This document shows positions 1 through 6,567 of a stretch of 9,373 bases of DNA, in pieces. A model generated the notes under the pieces. The model was not told where the DNA came from. It worked only from the letters and a program-made list of their open reading frames with translations, and searched no databases. The first letter of the stretch is position 1; every line of letters begins with the position of its first letter. The DNA is from an uncultured Clostridia bacterium (GTDB taxonomy: Bacteria; Bacillota; Clostridia; Oscillospirales; Acutalibacteraceae), in NCBI GenBank assembly GCA_946004305.1, contig CAMFZJ010000049.1, positions 1-9,373 on the forward strand, written 5' to 3'. Position numbers and translations under genes: made by a program.

Positions 1-1363
1 TTATTTTAAGAAGTAATGCGGCAATCTCATCCTCAATTTTAGAACGCTCCATATTTGTAAGCTGTCCCAGACGCATTTGTACTATTGCCTGAGCCTGTAC
101 CTCGTCCAGAGAGAAACGCTCCATTAAGTTTGCTTTTGCAGTAGCAGTATCCTTACTGTTGCGGATAATTTTAATAACCTCATCAATGTTATCAATTGCG
201 ATTTTTAAGCCCTCTAAAATGTGACAGCGTTCCTGTGCTTTTTTAAGGTCAAACTCTGTTCTGCGCTTAATAACATCAACCTGAAAATCTATATAGTGCT
301 GTAAACATTCTTTTAGTGTAAGGATTTTCGGCTCGCCGTTTACAATGGCAAGCATAATTGCACCGAAAGTTGTCTGCAACTGTGTATATGAGAACAACTG
401 ATTAAGTACAATCTGCGGTGAAGCATCTCTGCGAATGTCAATTTCTACGTGCATACCGTTTCTGTCGGAATGGTCCTCAATATTTGTAATTCCTTCGATT
501 CTCTTATCCTTAACTAAATCTGCAATATGCTCGATTAATCTTGCTTTGTTTACACCGTAAGGAAGCTCTGTAACTATAATTTTAAATCTGCCGTTTTTAG
601 CCTCAACTATTTCAGTTTTTGCACGAACAATGATTTTTCCTCTGCCTGTGCTGTAGGCTGCACGAATACCGCTTCTGCCCATAATCATACCCCCTGTGGG
701 GAAGTCAGGACCGGGCATACATTCCATTAACTCCGGAACCTCTGCATCAGGGTTGTCAATAAGGAGATTCATTGCGTCAACTACCTCACCCAAATTGTGG
801 GGAGGAATGTTTGTTGCCATACCTACGGCAATACCGTTACTTCCGTTTACAAGCAGATTTGGAAAACGGCTTGGAAGTACAGTCGGCTCTTCAAGTCTGT
901 CATCAAAGTTTGGAATAAAGTCAACTGTTTTTTTATCAATATCTGTGAGCATTTCTGTAGAAATTTTGCTCATTCTTGCTTCTGTATATCTGTAAGCAGC
1001 CGGCGGGTCGCCGTCAACTGAACCAAAGTTTCCGTGGCCGTCAACAAGCATATAACGCATTGAGAAATCCTGAGCCAGTCTTACAAGTGCGTCATAAACA
1101 GATGCGTCACCGTGTGGATGATATGAACCCAGCACAGAACCTACAGTGTCCGCACACTTATGATAAGGCTTGTTAGGCTCAAGACCTTTCTCGTACATTG
1201 TATATAAAATTCTTCTGTGAACAGGCTTAAGACCGTCCCTTACATCAGGCAAGGCACGGCTTACAATTACAGACATTGAGTAATCAAGGAAGGATTGTTT
1301 CATTTCCTTTTCTATATCAACGTCTATAATTTTACCGCCTGTTTCCATAATCTCGTTATCCAT
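1..1363 (-). CDS. gyrA: DNA gyrase subunit A, 3'-truncated by the window edge
   Basis: GyrA is the DNA-cleaving and rejoining subunit of the A2B2 gyrase, which introduces negative supercoils ahead of the replication fork in the cytoplasm. The first ~454 codons are present out of a family length of roughly 800-880. They cover the winged-helix/tower part and reach into the coiled coil (the last visible residues are LTNMERSKIEDEIAALLLKI); the C-terminal beta-pinwheel lies outside. Seen directly: the conserved start of the domain (DYSMSVIVSRALPDVRDGLKPVHRR, split here as DYSMSVIVSR and ALPDVRDGLKPVHRR), the quinolone-determining segment HPHGDASVYD (residues 82-91), and AAYRYTEAR with the catalytic tyrosine at residue 126. 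The ATG at 1361-1363 has a GAGGTG ribosome site 6 bases upstream. It lies 29 bases after the thioesterase stop and is probably in the same transcript. Position 87 (E. coli 83) is Ala, not Ser. Confidence 0.97.
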   Translation of the reverse strand, partial: MDNEIMETGGKIIDVDIEKEMKQSFLDYSMSVIVSRALPDVRDGLKPVHRRILYTMYEKGLEPNKPYHKCADTVGSVLGSYHPHGDASVYDALVRLAQDFSMRYMLVDGHGNFGSVDGDPPAAYRYTEARMSKISTEMLTDIDKKTVDFIPNFDDRLEEPTVLPSRFPNLLVNGSNGIAVGMATNIPPHNLGEVVDAMNLLIDNPDAEVPELMECMPGPDFPTGGMIMGRSGIRAAYSTGRGKIIVRAKTEIVEAKNGRFKIIVTELPYGVNKARLIEHIADLVKDKRIEGITNIEDHSDRNGMHVEIDIRRDASPQIVLNQLFSYTQLQTTFGAIMLAIVNGEPKILTLKECLQHYIDFQVDVIKRRTEFDLKKAQERCHILEGLKIAIDNIDEVIKIIRNSKDTATAKANLMERFSLDEVQAQAIVQMRLGQLTNMERSKIEDEIAALLLKI

Positions 1364-1392
1364 ATTTTTCACCTCAAAATTCCCTGTTTCTC

Positions 1393-1815
1393 TTATAAAG
1401 TACCTTTAATCTTTTCGTATAATTCAGGCATACGCTTTTTTATTGAACAGGGCTTGAAGGTTTTGCTGTCAACAAAGCCGTGCTCTGTAGTACCGTAGCC
1501 TATCTCTGTTTCTGTGCCGTCATCGTTTAGCCTGCATATTTTGTAGCTGAAAAGGATATGGGCAGGCTTTAATTCTATTACCCATGTCCTCACAAGCAGC
1601 TTGTCCTCATATTTTGCAGGATAACCAAAGTGACAGCTCAGGTTAATAAGAGGCATCATAACACCTGAATTTTCCATATCTCTGTAATGACAGCCGTATA
1701 GCTGAATATAATCAGTTCTGCCGATTTCATACCACACAGGATAGTTTGAGTGGTGAACAATTCCCATTTTGTCGGTTTCCGCATAACGGACAGTTATATA
1801 TGATTTTGAATGCAT
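1393..1815 (-). CDS. Acyl-CoA thioesterase-like hotdog protein (YbgC/FadM, 4HBT family)
   Basis: A 140-residue single hotdog-domain protein. The N-terminal stretch RYAETDKMGIVHHSNYPVWY followed by EIGRTDY matches the YbgC/FadM thioesterase signature. Asp15 in the TDxMG motif sits where the family's catalytic Asp is found, and the central helix carries the conserved Glu/Arg. The family hydrolyses acyl-CoA or acyl-ACP thioesters in the cytoplasm; the substrate here cannot be read from sequence. There is no signal peptide or membrane segment, and the length is normal for the family. The ATG is preceded by AAAGGG, which overlaps the gyrB stop codon, and only 12 bases separate the two genes, so translation is probably coupled to gyrB. 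Its position between gyrB and gyrA is the odd feature: nothing in the protein suggests a topoisomerase role, and it may simply share the transcript. Confidence 0.9.
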   Translation of the reverse strand: MHSKSYITVRYAETDKMGIVHHSNYPVWYEIGRTDYIQLYGCHYRDMENSGVMMPLINLSCHFGYPAKYEDKLLVRTWVIELKPAHILFSYKICRLNDDGTETEIGYGTTEHGFVDSKTFKPCSIKKRMPELYEKIKGTL

Positions 1816-1827
1816 AGCTTACACCCT

Positions 1828-3771
1828 TTATACATCTAGATTTTGAACAAACTTTGCATTTGTTTCAATAAATTCACGTCTTGGCTCAACCTTGTCCCCC
1901 ATTAATATGCTGAAGGTTTCGTCTGCTGTTTCTGCATCCACCATTTCAACCTTAAGCATAAGTCTTGTTTCAGGGTTCATAGTAGTTTCCCAAAGCTGAT
2001 CGGAATCCATCTCACCAAGACCTTTATAACGCTGTATGTCGGTTTTGCCCTCTATTGACGCTAAAATTCTGTCACGCTCAATATCAGAATAAGCATATCT
2101 GTGCTCTTTGCCTTTTGTAATTCTGTAAAGAGGTGGCTGAGCTATATATACATGGCCCTGTTCAATAAGGGGACGCATAAAGCGGAAGAAGAAGGTAAGT
2201 AAAAGTGTACGAATATGCTGACCGTCAACGTCTGCATCCGCCATAATGATTACTTTGTTGTATCTTAGTTTTTCTATGTCAAATTCTTCCCCGATACCTG
2301 TTCCCAGAGCTGTGATTACAGGGGTTAGCTTATCGTTACCGTAAATTCTGTCAAGTCTTGCTTTTTCTACGTTCAGCATTTTTCCCCATAAAGGCAGGAT
2401 AGCCTGAATCCTTCTGTCACGTCCGCCCTTTGCCGAACCTCCCGCAGAGTCACCCTCTACGATGAATATTTCTGTTTCACTGCTGTCCTTTGACTGACAG
2501 TCTGCAAGCTTTCCCGGAAGCTGAGCTGATTCAAGAGCCGACTTACGTCTTACACTTTCACGGGCTTTTCTTGCTGCTTCTCTGGCTCTTGCAGAGGCAA
2601 GGGCTTTTTCAAATATGGCTTTTGCAACCTGTGGATTTTCCTCAAGGAAAATCGTAAGCTTTTCTGTTACAAGCTTATCAACCATTGTTCTTACTTCTGT
2701 GTTACCAAGCTTTGCCTTTGTCTGTCCCTCAAATTGGGCTTCCTTAAGCTTAACGCTGATAATGGCAGTAAGACCTTCTCTGACGTCCTCACCGGAAAGA
2801 TTTTTATCATTATCTTTCAGCTTGCCGAATTTTCTTGCATAGTCATTCATTACTCTTGTTAATGAACGCTTAAAGCCTTCCTCGTGAGTACCGCCGTCAA
2901 CAGTATGTATATTATTTGCAAAGGACATCATCATTTCGTTGTAGCTGTCGTTATACTGCATTGCAACCTCAACAGAAATTGTGTCCTCTTTATTTCTTGA
3001 GGCAAAGTAAATTACCTCAGGGTGAATAGGGTCAACGTGCTTTTTCTTGTTGATATATTCAACGAAACTGCTGATACCGCCTTCATAGAAAAAGTTTTTC
3101 TTCTTTACTTCTTCAAGTCTTTCATCACGAAGCTCAATATGAATACCGGCATTAAGAAAAGCCTGTTCTCTTAGACGCTTTTCCAAAATTTCATATTCAT
3201 AAACCTGAGTTTCCTTAAATATTTCAGGGTCAGCTTTAAATCTTACCTCTGTACCCTTTTCTGTAGATTTTCCGATTTTTTCAAGGTCGGTTACAATTTT
3301 ACCTCTTTCGTAACGCTGGAAATAAATATCCTCGCCGTCACAAACCTTTACTTCAACCCACTCTGAAAGTGCGTTTACAACTGATGCGCCAACGCCGTGC
3401 AAACCGCCGGAAACCTTATATCCGCCTCCGCCGAATTTACCGCCTGCGTGAAGAACTGTGAATACAACCGTAACAGCCGGCAATCCTGTTTTCTGATTTA
3501 CACCAACAGGTATTCCTCGTCCGTTATCCTTTACCCTGATAATATCTCCCGGCTCAATTGCAACATCAATTTTAGTACAATAACCTGCCAAAGCTTCGTC
3601 AATAGAGTTATCAACAATTTCATATACAAGGTGGTGAAGGCCTCTGGGACCTGTTGAACCTATATACATACCCGGTCTTTTTCTTACTGCTTCAAGACCT
3701 TCAAGTACCTGTATTTCGTCAGCGCCGTATTCTCCCTCAACCTTGGTAACTTTTATTTCTTCGTTTTCCAA
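1828..3771 (-). CDS. gyrB: DNA gyrase subunit B
   Basis: GyrB is the ATPase subunit of gyrase and pairs with the gyrA product encoded two genes downstream. It is 647 residues long, the usual length for the compact Gram-positive form. The GHKL ATPase domain comes first: general-base Glu51 and Asn55 in YEIVDNSIDEAL, Asp82 in KDNGRGIP, and a glycine-rich lid GGKFGGGGYKVSGGLHGVG. The transducer domain follows, then the TOPRIM domain with EGDSAGG (Asp441) and DADVDGQHIRT, and the C-terminal end RREFIETNAKFVQNLDV. The lower loop reads ILPLWGKMLNVEKAR, with Trp462 where E. coli has Lys447. The start is TTG at 3769-3771. It is chosen because a strong GGGAGG lies 8 bases upstream and no ATG fits there. 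It is compact enough to be GyrB rather than ParE, and its linkage to dnaA/recF/gyrA supports that. Confidence 0.98.
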   Translation of the reverse strand: MENEEIKVTKVEGEYGADEIQVLEGLEAVRKRPGMYIGSTGPRGLHHLVYEIVDNSIDEALAGYCTKIDVAIEPGDIIRVKDNGRGIPVGVNQKTGLPAVTVVFTVLHAGGKFGGGGYKVSGGLHGVGASVVNALSEWVEVKVCDGEDIYFQRYERGKIVTDLEKIGKSTEKGTEVRFKADPEIFKETQVYEYEILEKRLREQAFLNAGIHIELRDERLEEVKKKNFFYEGGISSFVEYINKKKHVDPIHPEVIYFASRNKEDTISVEVAMQYNDSYNEMMMSFANNIHTVDGGTHEEGFKRSLTRVMNDYARKFGKLKDNDKNLSGEDVREGLTAIISVKLKEAQFEGQTKAKLGNTEVRTMVDKLVTEKLTIFLEENPQVAKAIFEKALASARAREAARKARESVRRKSALESAQLPGKLADCQSKDSSETEIFIVEGDSAGGSAKGGRDRRIQAILPLWGKMLNVEKARLDRIYGNDKLTPVITALGTGIGEEFDIEKLRYNKVIIMADADVDGQHIRTLLLTFFFRFMRPLIEQGHVYIAQPPLYRITKGKEHRYAYSDIERDRILASIEGKTDIQRYKGLGEMDSDQLWETTMNPETRLMLKVEMVDAETADETFSILMGDKVEPRREFIETNAKFVQNLDV

Positions 3772-3779
3772 ATTAATAA

Positions 3780-3785
3780 CCTCCC
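3780..3785 (-). promoter_or_regulatory. Ribosome binding site setting the TTG start of gyrB
   Basis: GGGAGG on the minus strand, 8 bases before TTG. It lies in the 17-base gap after the preceding membrane-protein gene. This is the strongest Shine-Dalgarno match in the cluster and offsets the weak TTG start codon. Confidence 0.8.
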
Positions 3786-3788
3786 AAA

Positions 3789-4202
3789 TTAATTGTGATT
3801 ATCCTTTTTCAATTTATGTTTAACAGATTTTTTAACCTTTATATTTTTTATTTCTGTGCTTTCAATTGTTTTTGTTTCTATGTACTTTTCAGCTTCACCT
3901 TTAATTTTCCTGTAGCTTACAAAAAAGGGTGAAACTAAAAATGCAATAATCACCACAGATACACTTACAATAAACATAGGAACCAAAGCACTGATAATAT
4001 TTGCTACTAAGTTTATTATAAAAATATTAATTATAACAGATATGAACACTGCAATTAAAATCAGGCATAAATAACCTTTCAATCTGCTTTGAGTAAATTT
4101 TCTTTTGCAGTGATAACAGGTGGATTTTTTATTTTTATTCAGTAACACATCTTTATAGCCATAAACTGTATGGCAATAAGGACAAACAGGTAATTTTAAC
4201 AT
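3789..4202 (-). CDS. Zinc-ribbon two-TM membrane protein, second of an adjacent pair, unknown function
   Basis: 137 residues. The N-terminus carries CPYC (residues 7-10) and CYHC (29-32), a CxxC-18-CxxC zinc-ribbon arrangement like the small CXXC-20-CXXC membrane proteins known in Firmicutes. Two strongly hydrophobic stretches follow (about 43-66 and 70-96), the second ending SPFFV. The C-terminal tail of about 40 residues is lysine-rich. Topology is inferred as ribbon and tail in the cytoplasm with a short outside loop. Order and layout match the gene just upstream (ribbon, two TMs, a Pro-Phe at the end of TM2, basic tail), so the two probably arose by duplication, though the sequences have diverged. 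Its ATG comes 4 bases after the upstream stop with no clear ribosome site (only AGAAAG at a distance), which suggests translational coupling. No enzymatic motif is visible and the function is unknown. Confidence 0.8.
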   Translation of the reverse strand: MLKLPVCPYCHTVYGYKDVLLNKNKKSTCYHCKRKFTQSRLKGYLCLILIAVFISVIINIFIINLVANIISALVPMFIVSVSVVIIAFLVSPFFVSYRKIKGEAEKYIETKTIESTEIKNIKVKKSVKHKLKKDNHN

Positions 4203-4206
4203 TTTA

Positions 4207-4950
4207 TTATAGCTTTCTGTTTGCAGTATATTTTGTACCGTCAGGCATTTTTTTCTTTTTAGGTACTGCTATTTTTATATCTTCATCTTCTCTTGTTTCT
4301 TCATATGAATGTGGATAAGCTTGCTTTTGATGATGAACTACCTTGTGCAAAGGCTCATCTGATGAAGAAGCGTGAGCCTGACTTACGTTTTCTATTATAG
4401 GTACTACCTGCTCTTCATTTGTTTTTCTTGAATTTGGAGCAGATTCCTCTTCAATATTTTTTATTAAACGGTCAACCCTGCTGTCAACTATTGTTTCTTC
4501 TTGTTTTTCAGCTGTATCTTCAAGGGACATTGATGAGTGCATATTTTTCCTACGCTTAATTTCATCAAATGCTTCACGGTTAAATACATATTTTTCTTGA
4601 TTTTCTTCCGGAATAATATCTTCCGAAGAATGTTTTTTTCCTTTATCCATATATTCCTTTATAGGCGCAACCGTAATCATAAAAGGGGTAATAAAATAAT
4701 ATACAATTAAAATTAAAGCAGTTAATATAACTCCAAAAAAGTTGTTTGCCATATTAAGTATTGTGCACCAGGCTATTATAAACAAAATCGTAAATAAAAA
4801 TACCGCAACAAATGACGCTAACAGCGCTGAGCTAAGCTTTACTTTTGCTCTTTTTTTACATCTGGTACATTCGTATGTACCTTGCTTTTTTATATGGAAT
4901 AATGTTGTATATGGTATTCTTCTTCCACAGTAAGGACAATTAATTTTCAT
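4207..4950 (-). CDS. Zinc-ribbon two-TM membrane protein with long charged tail, unknown function
   Basis: 247 residues from the chosen start. CPYC (5-8) and CTRC (28-31) form a CxxC-19-CxxC zinc ribbon. Two transmembrane stretches follow (about 42-65 and 71-93, ending TPFMI). The remaining ~150 residues are hydrophilic, rich in Glu, Lys, Ser and His, and look largely disordered, with basic clusters such as PKKKK near the end. A second ATG lies two codons upstream at 4954-4956, but it is only 1 base from the AGAGG ribosome site. The ATG at 4948-4950 sits 7 bases from it and is preferred. The gene follows remB by 15 bases and precedes a shorter protein of the same layout by 4. No catalytic motif is seen. 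The tail could be an interaction surface anchored at the membrane, but that is a guess. I do not recognise a named gene. Confidence 0.8.
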   Translation of the reverse strand: MKINCPYCGRRIPYTTLFHIKKQGTYECTRCKKRAKVKLSSALLASFVAVFLFTILFIIAWCTILNMANNFFGVILTALILIVYYFITPFMITVAPIKEYMDKGKKHSSEDIIPEENQEKYVFNREAFDEIKRRKNMHSSMSLEDTAEKQEETIVDSRVDRLIKNIEEESAPNSRKTNEEQVVPIIENVSQAHASSSDEPLHKVVHHQKQAYPHSYEETREDEDIKIAVPKKKKMPDGTKYTANRKL

Positions 4951-4957
4951 ATACATA

Positions 4958-4962
4958 CCTCT
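4958..4962 (-). promoter_or_regulatory. Ribosome binding site deciding between two ATGs
   Basis: AGAGG on the minus strand. It is 1 base before the ATG at 4956 and 7 bases before the ATG at 4950, so it favours the downstream start of the long zinc-ribbon membrane protein. Confidence 0.6.
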
Positions 4963-4965
4963 TTT

Positions 4966-5235
4966 TTAATTTATTGTTTTATAGTGATTGCTGTTAATTC
5001 TTTTAAGCAAGGTCTGACTTGAAATCTGACTTATGTATACAACATAGTCGTTATTTTCAATACAGACTATAAAAGATTTAGGAAGCTCGTAGGATACGTT
5101 TACTACCTTACTGTTTTTTTCAGCCTGAGAGAGAAATTCTCTTGTGCTTTTTGAAACCGTAGTAAAATCCATATCAAAAATACCCAGTATTTCTTCTGTT
5201 CTGATAACAGTTTTTTCTCCTAAATGAAGATACAT
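4966..5235 (-). CDS. remB: RemB-like regulator (DUF370 family, B. subtilis YaaB type)
   Basis: 89 residues beginning MYLHLGEKTVIRTEEILGIF and continuing MDFTTVSKSTREFL, the typical start of the DUF370 proteins encoded just after recF in many Firmicutes. RemA and RemB of B. subtilis are DNA-associated regulators required for biofilm matrix gene expression; the role in other lineages is less clear, so regulation here is inferred from family only. There is no membrane segment or signal peptide. The ATG directly abuts the recF stop (TAAATG). Its likely ribosome site, AAGGAAGG, lies inside the end of recF at a long 13-base spacing, so coupling to recF translation is likely. The position between recF and gyrB matches the usual remB location, apart from the two inserted membrane-protein genes downstream. 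Confidence 0.88.
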   Translation of the reverse strand: MYLHLGEKTVIRTEEILGIFDMDFTTVSKSTREFLSQAEKNSKVVNVSYELPKSFIVCIENNDYVVYISQISSQTLLKRINSNHYKTIN

Positions 5236-6333
5236 TTATTGTATTCTGCCTTCCTTTACATAAAAGTACTTTACTTTTTCAAAATGCTTTTTATTTTCAA
5301 ATTCACAGCAGGTTATAAAAACCTGATATTCACTTATTTTACTCAACAAAAATTCCTGCCTTTTAACATCAAGCTCAGAGAGAACGTCATCCAAAAGAAC
5401 AACGGGATTTTCTCCTGTTAGCTCCTTTAATACCTTTGCCTCTGCAAGCTTTAAGGAAAGTACCGCACTTCTCTGCTGACCTTGGGATGCAAATATTTTT
5501 GCTTTTTTATTATTAATTATAATTTCAAAATCATCTCTGTGAGGACCTACGTTAGTATAACCTGTATAAAAATCCTCTTTCAGAGATTTTTTTAATGCGT
5601 CAAGTAATTTTTTATTTATTTCTTCTATACTGTCACCGATTTGTGCACCGCAGCTTGAAATATATATCAGATTAAGCTCTTCTTTATTATCGGAAATTCC
5701 CCTGTGATATTTCTTTGCATATTCTGTAAGCCTTTTAATATATTCAAGTCTGTAATAAGTAATCTGCGCTCCCATATTACACAGAATATCATCCCATATT
5801 TCAATGGTTGTTTTTAATTCAGGATGCTTATTTATATCCTTTAACAATGCATTGCGCTGGTTTAAAATCTTGCTATATTTTGATATTAATACTGCATTTC
5901 TTAATTTTTCTCTGCATATTGCACTGTCAATGAATTTTCTTCTTCCGGAAGGTCCTCTTTTTATTAGGGTTAAATCTTCCGGAGAAAATATTACAGCAAT
6001 ATATTTTTCAATCAGGGCAGTAGTAGAAGGCTTTTTCACTCCGTTTATACGGACCTCTCTTTTATTGCCTTTGAAAATAATTTCTGCTGTCTGCTCCCTT
6101 TGTTGTGCAAAAAACTTTATATTAAGCTTTGCAAAGCTTTTTTCAAAATTTATAAATTCAATATCCTTTGCCCCTCGGAAGCTGTGACCTCCGCAGAAAA
6201 GCCATAAAGCTTCAAGAAGATTTGTTTTTCCCTGAGCATTATTGCCGTAAATTACGTTGATTTCCTTTGAGGGGCTTATGGAGCTTTTTTCAAGATTTCT
6301 GTAGTTTTCAAATTCTAAGCTTAAAACCTGCAA
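5236..6333 (-). CDS. recF: DNA replication and repair protein RecF
   Basis: RecF is an SMC/ABC-type ATPase that binds DNA and, with RecO and RecR, helps load RecA at gaps and stalled forks. It is 365 residues, normal for the family. Seen in order: N-terminal LEFENYRNLE; Walker A GNNAQGKT (residues 30-37); the family stretch SPEDLTLIKRGPSGRRKFID; GPHRDDFEI; the ABC signature SQGQQRS (about 283-289); and Walker B VVLLDDVLSELD (Asp315/Asp316). The start codon is TTG at 6331-6333. It is chosen because the conserved N-terminus begins here and a G-rich ribosome site (GGTGGGG) lies 8 bases upstream. The gene begins 3 bases after the S4-domain gene and its stop touches the remB ATG, so it is an internal operon member. 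Confidence 0.97.
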   Translation of the reverse strand: MQVLSLEFENYRNLEKSSISPSKEINVIYGNNAQGKTNLLEALWLFCGGHSFRGAKDIEFINFEKSFAKLNIKFFAQQREQTAEIIFKGNKREVRINGVKKPSTTALIEKYIAVIFSPEDLTLIKRGPSGRRKFIDSAICREKLRNAVLISKYSKILNQRNALLKDINKHPELKTTIEIWDDILCNMGAQITYYRLEYIKRLTEYAKKYHRGISDNKEELNLIYISSCGAQIGDSIEEINKKLLDALKKSLKEDFYTGYTNVGPHRDDFEIIINNKKAKIFASQGQQRSAVLSLKLAEAKVLKELTGENPVVLLDDVLSELDVKRQEFLLSKISEYQVFITCCEFENKKHFEKVKYFYVKEGRIQ

Positions 6334-6336
6334 AAC

Positions 6337-6567
6337 CTATTCCCCACCGACAGTTGAAATAACCTTAACTTCTTCATTGCCAAGTCTGGCTCTATCTCCG
6401 TTTCTCATTTTTTTACCGCGCATTGTGCATATCTCATCATTTACAAAAACTTCACCGTTCTGAATATAAACCTTAGCTTGTCCGCCGGTTTCACAAAGAC
6501 CGCTTAATTTCAGAAGATCCTGAAGCTTTATAAACTCCGTATTTATTTTTATTGTATTATCAGACAT
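6337..6567 (-). CDS. yaaA: S4-domain RNA-binding protein (YaaA/RlbA type)
   Basis: A 76-residue protein consisting essentially of one S4 RNA-binding domain: IKLQDLLKLSGLCETGGQAK leads into the beta turn QNGEVFVNDEICTMRGKKMRNGD, the typical S4 fold signature. Small S4 proteins at this dnaN-recF position are a hallmark of Firmicutes, and the B. subtilis homologue YaaA has been linked to ribosome assembly; that role is family knowledge. The ATG lies inside the dnaN end: the two genes overlap by 8 bases (6560-6567). A GAGG ribosome site sits 7 bases upstream within dnaN, so the protein is probably made by coupled translation. It ends TAG, 3 bases before the recF TTG. Confidence 0.93.
   Translation of the reverse strand: MSDNTIKINTEFIKLQDLLKLSGLCETGGQAKVYIQNGEVFVNDEICTMRGKKMRNGDRARLGNEEVKVISTVGGE

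Noticed and set aside
696..1176. Plus-strand open frames across this stretch
   Set aside because: They lie antisense to gyrA, whose frame is unbroken and strongly conserved. The translations show no recognisable domain.
2615..3657. Plus-strand open frames within gyrB
   Set aside because: They are antisense shadows of a complete conserved gyrB with no ribosome site or domain support.
4954..4956. Upstream ATG as start of the long zinc-ribbon membrane protein
   Set aside because: It would be 1 base from its ribosome site; the ATG two codons later has a normal 7-base spacing.
5804..6187. 127-codon plus-strand frame opposite recF
   Set aside because: Although long and hydrophobic, it is fully inside recF on the other strand and looks like a by-product of AT-rich antisense codons.
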